Below, piece by piece: positions 39,667 to 46,944 of a stretch of DNA of 57,228 nucleotides (position 1 is the first letter of the stretch; the number at the start of each line of letters is the position of its first letter). Both the position numbers and the translations under genes were made by a program. Under the pieces are notes generated by a model, which saw only the letters and a program-made list of their open reading frames with translations, was not told where the DNA came from and ran no database searches. The stretch lies in assembly GCA_963609805.1 (NCBI GenBank), contig CAVDLN010000002.1:1-57228 (forward strand). Direction: 5' to 3'. Source of the DNA: CAMEON01 sp963609805 (GTDB lineage Bacteria; Bacillota; Clostridia; Oscillospirales; CAG-272).

Positions 39667-40758
39667 ATGGTCAAAATGAAAATAGCGGGCGGCTGCGGAG
39701 AGAACGGAAGAAGCTGCTGCCTTGTGGATACCGACTGCCGCGGGGCGGCCTTTCTGGTGGACTGCGGTCTGTCACCGGACGGCGGATTTCCGCGTCTTTG
39801 CGACGGGGAGATTTCCCGTGTCGGCGCCGTGTTCCTGACGGACTCCGTGCCGGAGCGCGCGGGGGCCCTGCCGTGGCTGGAGTCACATGGCTTTGACGGG
39901 CAGGTGATCGCGTCCGCATGCACCCTGCAGCAGCTCCCGCACCGGCCCGCACACCCCGTCCCGCTGGAGCGGCTGTGCGGCGGACGGCGGAACGGCTCTC
40001 TCGGCCGCCTGTCGTTTACCTACGGACGGAGCGGACAGAGCACCGGCAGCGTCTGGTACCGGTTCAGTCTGGAGGGGAAATCCCTGTTGTTCTCCGGCGG
40101 CTATACCGAGGACAGCTTCCTGTATGCCTGCGACCCCATCCGCGATACCCGCGCGGACGCCGCCGTGCTGGACTGCGCCTGCGGCTACCGGACGGTGTCC
40201 TTTGAGGCGGATTGCGAGGCATTGATTGACGCCGTGCGCGAACTGAGGAAGCAGCACGGCATGCTGCTGCTTCCGGCTCCCCCTGCCGGCCGCGGTGCGG
40301 AGCTGCTGTACCTTCTGCACACCGCTTTCCCCGCATGGCGGTTTGCCTTTGACCGCCGCTTTGCGGAGCAGCTGCGCCGCATGCCCGCGCAGTCTGACCG
40401 GTTCAGGCGCACCGTACGTCTGCCCGCCCGCACGACGGGACTGTACGATCCGCCCGCGGGATGCGCGGGCCGCCGTGCCGACGCGGTATTCGTCTCGGAT
40501 GCGTCGCTGACCCTGCCGGAGGACCGGGACATAGCGGACACGGTGCTGCAGGGCGGAGGCATCGCCGTCCTGACCGATACGCCGGCTCCCGGCACCCGCG
40601 CCGCCTCCCTGCTGGCGGAGGGACGCGCGGTTCTGCTGCCGCTGCCCACCCACTCCGATATGGTGCACTGCAGCCGTCTCTCCCGGCTCAACCGGTTTGA
40701 ACGCGTGATTCCCGCCATGACGCAGGATATCTCCTCGGAGCTTGAATTCGTCGTCTGA
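39667..40758 (+). CDS. metallo-beta-lactamase-fold protein without metal ligands
   Basis: 363 residues. The fold of MBL/CPSF-type nucleases is visible: beta strands with CCLVDTDCRGAAFLVDCGLS, then ISRVGAVFLTDSVPERAGALPWL (read in parts) at the place where the HxHxDH motif should lie. Canonical T-H-x-H-x-D-H-S/A-G-A-L-P is T58-D59-S60-V61-P62-E63-R64-A-G-A-L-P here, so all four ligands (His, His, Asp, His) are lost while flanking residues stay. Later elements match too: FSGGYTEDS, AVLDCACGYRTV (in place of EATYGNR), QGGGIAVLTD, and a C-terminal PTHSDMVHCSRLSRLNRF. An active hydrolase is unlikely; RNA or protein binding is conceivable. It has a good ribosome site and own promoter, so it is expressed rather than decayed. 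Confidence 0.7.
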   Translation: MVKMKIAGGCGENGRSCCLVDTDCRGAAFLVDCGLSPDGGFPRLCDGEISRVGAVFLTDSVPERAGALPWLESHGFDGQVIASACTLQQLPHRPAHPVPLERLCGGRRNGSLGRLSFTYGRSGQSTGSVWYRFSLEGKSLLFSGGYTEDSFLYACDPIRDTRADAAVLDCACGYRTVSFEADCEALIDAVRELRKQHGMLLLPAPPAGRGAELLYLLHTAFPAWRFAFDRRFAEQLRRMPAQSDRFRRTVRLPARTTGLYDPPAGCAGRRADAVFVSDASLTLPEDRDIADTVLQGGGIAVLTDTPAPGTRAASLLAEGRAVLLPLPTHSDMVHCSRLSRLNRFERVIPAMTQDISSELEFVV

Positions 40759-40776
40759 CGGTTCGGACTCCCCGCG

Positions 40777-40792
40777 TGTTTCACGTGAAAAG
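40777..40792. promoter_or_regulatory. parS-like palindrome (14 of 16 matches)
   Basis: TGTTTCACGTGAAAAG agrees with the ParB/Spo0J binding site TGTTTCACGTGAAACA at 14 of 16 positions; only the last two bases differ. It lies between a stop codon and a terminator, an intergenic place common for parS. Whether ParB binds it is not known. Confidence 0.5.
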
Positions 40793-40838
40793 AGGGTAGG
40801 AAAAAACTCGAAATGAGTTTTTCCTACCCTCTTTTCTA
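40788..40838. terminator. long bidirectional terminator
   Basis: A stem of about 21 bp (AAAAGAGGGTAGG... paired with ...CCTACCCTCTTTT) with inner AAAACTC/GAGTTTT and loop GAAAT. It ends both the MBL-fold gene (plus) and the patB-like operon (minus). Confidence 0.9.
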
Positions 40839-40856
40839 TGTCTCGTCTCTCTTCTC

Positions 40857-42041
40857 TCATCTGTCCCCGCGCACGCCCCGCCTCAGACGGGACAGGCCGT
40901 CCTCCAGCACGGCGGGCGGGCAGGCGATATTCATGCGGAGAAATTCCGCCCCGTTTCCGCGGTAGACAGAACCGGCGGACAGGTACAGTCCCGTTTTCGC
41001 CCGTATGGCGGCGGCATAGGCAGCGGAATCCTCCGTCACGGCGGAGCAGTCCAGCCACAGCAGGTAGGTCGCCTCGGAGGGAACGACGCGGATCTCCGGG
41101 ATTTCCTCCCGCACGAAGGCCTCCACCCGTTCCCGGTTTGCCTGTATCCTCCCGCGCAGCGCATCCAGCCAGCCGCCGCCGCGTGTGAAGGCGGCAATGG
41201 CGGCATCCACGGCGAAGGCGTTCGGCTCGGCGACCTCGTCGGTATTCAGCGCGCGCCGCACCCGATTGCGCAGGTGCTCATCCGGCACCATGACGGCAGC
41301 CGTGTGCAGGCCGGCAATGTTGAACGCCTTGGTGGGCGCGATGCAGGTCACGCTTATATCCCGGCACTCGTCGGACACCGACGCGAAGGGGACATACGCC
41401 CTGCCCGGGGCGGTCAGGTCGCAGTGGATTTCGTCCGACAGCACCGTCACGCCGTGCGCGCGGCACAGCGACCCGATGCGCGCCAGCGTCTCCCTGTCCC
41501 ATATTTTCCCGACCGGGTTATGCGGATTGCAGAGAATCAGCAGCGTCGCCTGCGGATCGGACAGGCAGGCCTCCAGACGGTCAAAGCTGACGGAATACGC
41601 CATTGTCTCCGAGTCGTACTCCAGCGGGCACTCCAGCGGCACCCGCCCGTTGTTCAGCACCGAATTGAAAAAGATATTGTACACAGGCGTCATCAGCACG
41701 ACCTTTTCGGCGGGCGTGGTCAGCTTGCGCACGACAGAGGACACGGCGGGAATCACGCCGGTGCAGAAAATCAGCCACTCGGGATTGATATGCAGGCCGT
41801 GGCGGCTCTCCCACCAGCCGACGTAGGCACCCGCCCACGCATCCGGCAGCATCGTGTAACCGTAAATGCCGTGCGCGGCGCGGCGTTCAATCGCCTCCCG
41901 GACGGCGGGCGCGGTCTCGAAATCCATGTCCGCCACCCACATGGGCAGCTCTCCCGGCGCGACGTCCCATTTTTCGGATCCCGTCCCGCTGCGGTCTATG
42001 ACGCTTTCAAAGTCGAATGTTCCGCCGGACTCCTTACTCAT
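40857..42041 (-). CDS. PatB/MalY-type cystathionine beta-lyase / aminotransferase
   Basis: 394 residues from the ATG at 42041, which overlaps the DUF3737 stop (ATGA) and has GGGAG upstream. PLP fold type I, MalY/PatB subgroup: FDFESVIDRSGTGSEKWD, LPMWVADMDFETAPAV, GIYGYTMLPDAW, NPHNPVGKIWDRE, VLSDEIHCDLTAPG and the PLP-lysine in APTKAFNIAGLHTA (about 240). These are typical beta C-S lyase features; cystathionine, cysteine or other S-conjugates may be cleaved. Some relatives act on kynurenine-type compounds. Upstream in the operon are DUF3737 and an Rrf2 regulator of the IscR/CymR type, which fits a role in sulfur metabolism. Confidence 0.88.
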   Translation of the reverse strand: MSKESGGTFDFESVIDRSGTGSEKWDVAPGELPMWVADMDFETAPAVREAIERRAAHGIYGYTMLPDAWAGAYVGWWESRHGLHINPEWLIFCTGVIPAVSSVVRKLTTPAEKVVLMTPVYNIFFNSVLNNGRVPLECPLEYDSETMAYSVSFDRLEACLSDPQATLLILCNPHNPVGKIWDRETLARIGSLCRAHGVTVLSDEIHCDLTAPGRAYVPFASVSDECRDISVTCIAPTKAFNIAGLHTAAVMVPDEHLRNRVRRALNTDEVAEPNAFAVDAAIAAFTRGGGWLDALRGRIQANRERVEAFVREEIPEIRVVPSEATYLLWLDCSAVTEDSAAYAAAIRAKTGLYLSAGSVYRGNGAEFLRMNIACPPAVLEDGLSRLRRGVRGDR

Positions 42042-42904
42042 ACGCCGTCTCCCGTTCTCTTTTCGATTCTGTCGCAGACGATCTGCGTCCGCGCGGGGTC
42101 GATGCGGCTGCTCTCCAGAATCAGCTCGCCGATCTCGTCCGCCGCAATGCTGCCTCCCGCCGGGTTCTTGATGCTCTCCGCGCGCCCGCTCAGCTCCGCC
42201 TGCACCGTCGAATACTCGAAGGCAAGCGTCGTATTCAGAAGGCGGCAGTTCCGCATGACAAGCCCGTCCACATAGCACATGCCCTGCAGGCTCTCCACCG
42301 TGCAGTTCACCAGCGTCAGGTTGTGCGCGTTCCAGCCAAGATACTCTCCCGATATAAAGGAATCGTACACCGTGACGTTGCGGCTGTTCCAGAAGGCATC
42401 CTTGGACAGCAGGCGCGAGGAGCGTATGACCACATTCTCCGCGCCGTCAAAGGAATAGTTTCCGTACAGCGTCAGGCCGTCCACCGTCATGTCGCGGCTG
42501 TTCATGGCGAAATAGTCGCCCTTGGCCGTGACGCCGTCCAGCACGACCCCCGTACAGTTCCACAGCGTTTCGGCGGCATTCGGGAAGGACACGCGGCGCA
42601 GCACCAGCTCCCGGCAGCGCCGGAAATTCTTGGGCGCCTCAATGGCGCAGTCCTCCGCCGTGACGCGGTCGGAATACCACACCCCGGCGCGCGCCATCTC
42701 AAACCACGTGCACTTCCGCGCGATGATGTCGGTGCAGTACCACAGCGGGTACTTCCACTTGAACATGCAGCCGTCCAGCGTGATGTTCCGGCTTTCCTTC
42801 AGCGGGGACTCCCCGTCCTCAAAGATGCTGTCGCGGAGTTCGAGTCCGTCCGAGGAAAACAGGGCGCGCTCCCCGGTAAATATTTTCTGATCGTATTGCT
42901 CCAT
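42038..42904 (-). CDS. DUF3737 family beta-helix protein
   Basis: 288 residues from the ATG at 42904. No signal peptide or membrane segment. The sequence is a chain of short strand repeats (ALFSSDGLELRDSIFEDG, NITLDGCMFKWKYPLWY, NCTGVVLDGVTAKGDYF, NVTVYDSFISGEYLGWN, NLTLVNCTVESLQG), regular spacing of aromatic and Asn residues, consistent with a right-handed parallel beta-helix. DUF3737 proteins are common in gut bacteria, often beside PatB-type lyases, but their job is unknown. The stop overlaps the lyase start, so the two are translated together. It follows the Rrf2 gene by about 26 bases. Confidence 0.85.
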   Translation of the reverse strand: MEQYDQKIFTGERALFSSDGLELRDSIFEDGESPLKESRNITLDGCMFKWKYPLWYCTDIIARKCTWFEMARAGVWYSDRVTAEDCAIEAPKNFRRCRELVLRRVSFPNAAETLWNCTGVVLDGVTAKGDYFAMNSRDMTVDGLTLYGNYSFDGAENVVIRSSRLLSKDAFWNSRNVTVYDSFISGEYLGWNAHNLTLVNCTVESLQGMCYVDGLVMRNCRLLNTTLAFEYSTVQAELSGRAESIKNPAGGSIAADEIGELILESSRIDPARTQIVCDRIEKRTGDGV

Positions 42905-42930
42905 GAGTTTTTCTCCGAATATGTTATCCT

Positions 42931-43353
42931 TTACACTTTTCCGTCCAGCAGATCCTGCACGGTGACGGCGGACAGGTAGTCCACCACACGCCGCTCCAGC
43001 TCCTTCCAGAGAGGGAGCGTGAGGCAGCTGCCGGCGCGGCTGCAGGTGCATCCGACGGACGGGTCATAGTCCTCAAGACAGGTGACGGGCGCCAAAGACC
43101 CCTCCGTCAGGCGGATAATTTCGTATACGGGTATGTCGGCGGCGGGCCGGGAGAGGCGGTAGCCCCCCTGTACGCCGCGCTGGCTCACCAGTATGCCGCC
43201 CTTCTGCAGAAGGGCGGCGATGGATTCCAGATACTTGACAGAGACTTCCTGCCGCTCTGCCACGGACTTGAGGGAAACGCAGCCGTCCCCGGCGTGCTGT
43301 GCCAGATCCAGCGCGACGCGCAGGGCGTACCGTCCCTTTGTGGATATAAGCAT
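42931..43353 (-). CDS. Rrf2-family transcriptional regulator
   Basis: 140 residues from the ATG at 43353 with GGAGG six bases upstream. Winged helix: MLISTKGRYALRVALDLAQH, LKSVAERQEVSVKYLESIAALLQKGGILVSQRGVQGGYRLSRP (in parts). In the C-terminal half a cysteine group, CLEDYDPSVGCTCSRAGSC, resembles the three-Cys iron-sulfur ligand arrangement of IscR and RsrR-type regulators; four Cys are present here. It is likely an Fe-S or cysteine/redox sensor. It precedes DUF3737 and the PatB-like lyase in the same orientation, so it may regulate them. Confidence 0.88.
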   Translation of the reverse strand: MLISTKGRYALRVALDLAQHAGDGCVSLKSVAERQEVSVKYLESIAALLQKGGILVSQRGVQGGYRLSRPAADIPVYEIIRLTEGSLAPVTCLEDYDPSVGCTCSRAGSCLTLPLWKELERRVVDYLSAVTVQDLLDGKV

Positions 43354-43383
43354 ACGCAACCTCCGGGTAAACCCGGACGCCGG

Positions 43384-44679
43384 TCAGGGCGTCAGGCGGT
43401 TCGGGCCGCGGAACAGGTACTCCGCCTCCTTGATGGACAGACCCAGGAAGAGCATGGTCAGGCGGTCAAGACCCAGACCGAAGCCGCCGTGCGGCGGGCA
43501 GCCGTAGCGGAAGAACTGCAGATAGAAGGCGACATCCTGTCCCAGACCCTTCTCGTCCGCCTGCTTTTTCAGAATCTCGTAGCGGTGCTCGCGGACGGCG
43601 CCGGTCGTGATCTCGCAGCCGCGCCAGATAAGGTCATAGCCCATCGGTACGCCGCGCTCGTCCCGCATATGGTAGAACGCGCGCTCGGCGGCGGAGTAAT
43701 CCGTCACGAACAAAAATTCGCTGCCGTACTTCTCCTTGGAGAAACGCGCGCACAGGTGCTCCGCCTCGGTGGTCAGGTCGCCCTTGGCGTCGTCCGGAAC
43801 CGTATAGCCGTACCGCTCCTCCAGCTCGCGGTACAGATCCGCCAGCGCGATGCGCGGGAACGGGACGGTCGGCACCGTAACGGCCTTATCCTCGCCGAAC
43901 AGGCGGACGATATCCTCGCCGTGCGCCTCCTTCACCTTGGCGAAGGCATACGCCAGCAGCTCCTCCTCCATGTGCATGACGTCCTCACAGCTGTACACAT
44001 AGGAAAACTCCAGATCGAAGCAGGAAAATTCGGTCGCGTGCTTGTTCGTGTAGGATTTCTCGGCGCGGAAGACCGGGCCCGTCTCGAAAATGCGCTCAAG
44101 ACCGGACGCCATTGCCATCTGCTTGTAGAACTGCGGCGACTGCGCCAGATACGCCTTGGTGTCGAAATACTTGACCTCGAACACCTCGGAGCCGGACTCG
44201 GAGGCGGCGGCGATCAGCTTGGGCGTATGGATTTCCACGAAATCGCGCGCCAGCAGAAACTCGCGCAGGGCGGATGTCAGGGTGGTCTGCAGGCGTATCA
44301 TGAGCTGATTCTGCTCCCGCCGCAGGTCGATCCAGCGGTAATCCATGCGGGCGTCTATGTCGCTGTCGTCCTTGATGGGCAGTGCCTCGGCGATCGACTC
44401 AATGCGCATCGTGTCGGGCAGCATCTCCATGCCTCCCATCTTGACGTACTCATTGGCGACGACCTCGCCCTCCACCGTAACGACGGAATCCAGCGTCAGC
44501 TGATCCACCAGTGCCGCCAGCTCGGCGTTCTTTTCCTTCTCGACCGTGACCTGCAGCTTGCCGGAAATGTCGCGGATGACAAGGAAGGCCATTTTCTTCT
44601 TGTTCCGCAGGTTCTCGACAAAGCCGGAAATGCGGCAGCGCGTGCCGGGGACAACCGCGGCTATTTTGGTTCTTTCCAT
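43384..44679 (-). CDS. aspS: aspartyl-tRNA synthetase, archaeal/eukaryotic type (AspS2)
   Basis: 431 residues from the ATG at 44679. N-terminal OB fold (RCRISGFVENLRNKKKMAFLVIRD in parts), then a class II core: motif 2 FRAEKSYTNKHATEFSCFDLEFSY (in parts) and motif 3 GFGLGLDRLTMLFLGL. It lacks the large GAD insertion of bacterial-type AspRS (about 590 residues) and matches the short archaeal class, often non-discriminating (charging tRNA-Asn with Asp as well, for GatCAB amidation). Clostridia such as C. acetobutylicum are known to carry an archaeal-type copy. AsnRS is a related alternative; the ending and the RG(C)EITTGAVREHRYE run favour AspRS. Confidence 0.8.
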   Translation of the reverse strand: MERTKIAAVVPGTRCRISGFVENLRNKKKMAFLVIRDISGKLQVTVEKEKNAELAALVDQLTLDSVVTVEGEVVANEYVKMGGMEMLPDTMRIESIAEALPIKDDSDIDARMDYRWIDLRREQNQLMIRLQTTLTSALREFLLARDFVEIHTPKLIAAASESGSEVFEVKYFDTKAYLAQSPQFYKQMAMASGLERIFETGPVFRAEKSYTNKHATEFSCFDLEFSYVYSCEDVMHMEEELLAYAFAKVKEAHGEDIVRLFGEDKAVTVPTVPFPRIALADLYRELEERYGYTVPDDAKGDLTTEAEHLCARFSKEKYGSEFLFVTDYSAAERAFYHMRDERGVPMGYDLIWRGCEITTGAVREHRYEILKKQADEKGLGQDVAFYLQFFRYGCPPHGGFGLGLDRLTMLFLGLSIKEAEYLFRGPNRLTP

Positions 44680-44731
44680 AGTAGTGTTTTTCCTTTCGCT
44701 TGCGTATATATGGTAGGATACTGCGGGGACA

Positions 44732-45295
44732 TCAGCCGAGCGGGTTTCCGTCGGCGTCGAACAGGGGCAGCTTTTCGATGAAGACAAGATCCTTCCGGTT
44801 GGCGGCGTCGCCCTCCGCCAGAATGCAGGCGCGTCCGCAGACGGTTCCGCCGGTCTCGCCGACCAGCTTTTCCAGCGCGCGCAGCGACTCGCCGGTGGAG
44901 ATTACGTCATCCACGATCAGGATGCGCTTGCCCTTCATGCGGGCGGCGTCCTCCCCGTCCAGATACAGGTGCTGTTCCCGTTCCGTTGTGATGGAGTGCA
45001 CAGCCACATCCAGAATATTGCGCATATACAGCTTGGGGCCCTTGCGCGCCAGCATATACCGGCGGTTTCCGGCAAGGCGCGACATTTCGTGCGCCAGCGG
45101 GATACCCTTTGCCTCGGCGGTAATGATGTAATCATAGTCCGGGACGCGGCGCAGAAGCTCCTCGGCGCAGGCGGTGGTCAGCTCGGGATCGCCGAAAATG
45201 ACGAACGCGCCGATCATCAGGTGATCGTTCAGGGGGCAGAGCGGCAGGTCGCGCTCGCAGCCCAGAATATTCATGTGGTAGTATTTCTGTTCCAT
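44732..45295 (-). CDS. type I phosphoribosyltransferase (adenine/xanthine PRT-like)
   Basis: 187 residues. The PRPP-binding motif is ILIVDDVISTGESLRALE (about 130-147), and YDYIITAEAKGIPLAHEMSRLAG carries the other conserved loop. The family transfers ribose phosphate from PRPP to a base. The length and the central AEAKGIPLA segment resemble adenine or xanthine phosphoribosyltransferases and, in part, PurR-type proteins. The base cannot be decided. It is 52 bases upstream of aspS on the minus strand; the 135 bases between it and thiI hold no gene. Confidence 0.8.
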   Translation of the reverse strand: MEQKYYHMNILGCERDLPLCPLNDHLMIGAFVIFGDPELTTACAEELLRRVPDYDYIITAEAKGIPLAHEMSRLAGNRRYMLARKGPKLYMRNILDVAVHSITTEREQHLYLDGEDAARMKGKRILIVDDVISTGESLRALEKLVGETGGTVCGRACILAEGDAANRKDLVFIEKLPLFDADGNPLG

Positions 45296-45430
45296 GGTGA
45301 TGTTCCTTTCTTGCTTGACGGTGAGGGGAGATAAGACCGCTCCCCCGGCGGCACATTATTTTTTGAGGGCGGATCAAAGCATTCGACGCCGGGACACGGA
45401 TTTTTCCCGAAATATTTAAATCATTGTTTC

Positions 45431-46624
45431 TCAGAAATCAATCTCCTCGCCCGGATGCAGCACCACGCGGTGCATGCCGGCGACGGCCTCATTCACCAGT
45501 GCGGCGAAATCAAGCCGGTTTTCCTGCTCCAGAACCTTCGGAAGTTCGGGTCTTGTGCGGGGATGGCGGGGCGTGAAGACGGTGCAGCAGTCCTCAAACG
45601 GCTCGATGGAGGTGTCAAACGTGCCGATGCGCCGCGCGCTTTCCACGATTTCCTCCTTGTCAAGGCCGATGCAGGGACGGAACACGGGGCGGTTCGCCAG
45701 CGGATCGGTCACGCTCAGGGCTTCGGCGGTCTGCGATGCCACCTGACCCAGACTCTCGCCCGTAATCAGCGATCCGCAGCGGCACATGTCGGCGGCGCGG
45801 TCGGCGATCGCCATCATGTACCGGCGCAGCAGCAGCGTGAAGTAGTCCTCCTCGCAGGCCTTTACCAGTTCCTCCTGAATATGCGTCAGGGAGACGATAT
45901 GGACAATCAGCTCGTCGTTGTTGTAGGCGGAGAGAATCCGTCCCAGCCGCAGAACCTTTTCCAGCGCCATGCGGCTGGTGTAGGGTGCCGACTCGAAGTG
46001 GATGGCCTCCACGGTCATGCCGCGTTTCGCCATCATGAATCCGGCAACGGGGGAATCGATGCCGCCGGACAGCAGCAGCAGTCCCCGCCCGTTGGTGCCG
46101 ACGGGCATGCCGCCCGCTCCCTTGACGGAACCGGCGTGAACATACGCGGCGTACTCCCGCACCTCCACCCGCACGGTCACGTCCGGATGATGCACGTCCA
46201 CCCGTATACCGGGAACCGCCTCCAGCACGGCGGCACCCGCCTCGGCGGCAATCTGCATGGAGTCAAACGGGAACCGCTTATCCGATCGCTTCGCCTCCAC
46301 CTTGAAGCTGCGCGCGCCGGCCAGCGCGGGCGGAATGTAGCTCTTCACGGCGGCGCATATGCCCTCCATGGATTTCTCGCATACGGCGGCGCGGGCAACC
46401 GATATAATGCCGAATACGCGGCAGGCGTCCGCCAGCATGCCGTCCATGTCCGCCGCGTCGTCCGCCGGCTCGGCATACAGCGTGCTCTGCGCCCGATAGA
46501 TGTTGAAGTTTCCGTGCGCACGCGCCTTCCGTTTTAGCTGCCGCTCCAGCATATCCTCAAAGTAGCGGCGGTTTGCGCCCTTCAGAATGATTTCCCCGTA
46601 CTTGCACAGCAGAATTTCCTTCAT
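45431..46624 (-). CDS. thiI: tRNA 4-thiouridine synthetase ThiI (without rhodanese domain)
   Basis: 397 residues. N-terminal KYGEIILKGANRRYFE (NFLD/THUMP region), then an ATP pyrophosphatase domain with the PP-loop SGGIDSPVAG (186-195), IHFESAPYTSRMA and ESLGQVASQTAEAL. The C-terminal rhodanese domain of E. coli ThiI is absent, the usual form in Firmicutes, where an IscS-type partner delivers sulfur. It makes 4-thiouridine at tRNA position 8 and in some species contributes sulfur to thiamine. The ATG overlaps the preceding DUF2007 stop (ATGA). It follows a DEDD exonuclease and a DUF2007 gene in an overlapping trio. No cysteine desulfurase is adjacent. Confidence 0.94.
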   Translation of the reverse strand: MKEILLCKYGEIILKGANRRYFEDMLERQLKRKARAHGNFNIYRAQSTLYAEPADDAADMDGMLADACRVFGIISVARAAVCEKSMEGICAAVKSYIPPALAGARSFKVEAKRSDKRFPFDSMQIAAEAGAAVLEAVPGIRVDVHHPDVTVRVEVREYAAYVHAGSVKGAGGMPVGTNGRGLLLLSGGIDSPVAGFMMAKRGMTVEAIHFESAPYTSRMALEKVLRLGRILSAYNNDELIVHIVSLTHIQEELVKACEEDYFTLLLRRYMMAIADRAADMCRCGSLITGESLGQVASQTAEALSVTDPLANRPVFRPCIGLDKEEIVESARRIGTFDTSIEPFEDCCTVFTPRHPRTRPELPKVLEQENRLDFAALVNEAVAGMHRVVLHPGEEIDF

Positions 46625-46944
46625 TGCGATTCCTCACCCCGCTCTCCGTTCCCGCTCTCCGCCGCGGTCTCCTTCTCTTCCGAAAAACCGGAAATCAGCC
46701 CGCGCGCCGTCTCCAGCGCCTCGGCGGGAACGAAAATATCCGTCCCGAAAAGCGAAAATCCCGTCATGATGCGCATGGCGCTGCCCGTAGCGCGTTCCTG
46801 CACCAGGTAGGGTATGTCCGCGTCCTCCAGAAGGCCGCGCACCATGCCCAGCATGACAACATCCCGCACCGTGGTCAGCAGCACGACCTCCCCGTCGCCG
46901 CGGATTCTGTGGTCCTTTTCCAGACCGAAAATGGGGTCAGACAT
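46621..46944 (-). CDS. DUF2007-like protein
   Basis: 107 residues from the ATG at 46944, overlapping the exonuclease stop by 8 bases. The core VVLLTTVRDVVMLGMVRGLLEDADIPYLVQERATGSAMRIM (in parts), then TDIFVPAEALETARGLI, is a small alpha-beta fold typical of DUF2007 (putative signal-transducing, PII-like). The C-terminus is Glu-rich. Function unknown. Because it is translationally coupled to thiI and to the upstream exonuclease, a role in RNA metabolism is possible but unproven. Confidence 0.75.
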   Translation of the reverse strand: MSDPIFGLEKDHRIRGDGEVVLLTTVRDVVMLGMVRGLLEDADIPYLVQERATGSAMRIMTGFSLFGTDIFVPAEALETARGLISGFSEEKETAAESGNGERGEESQ

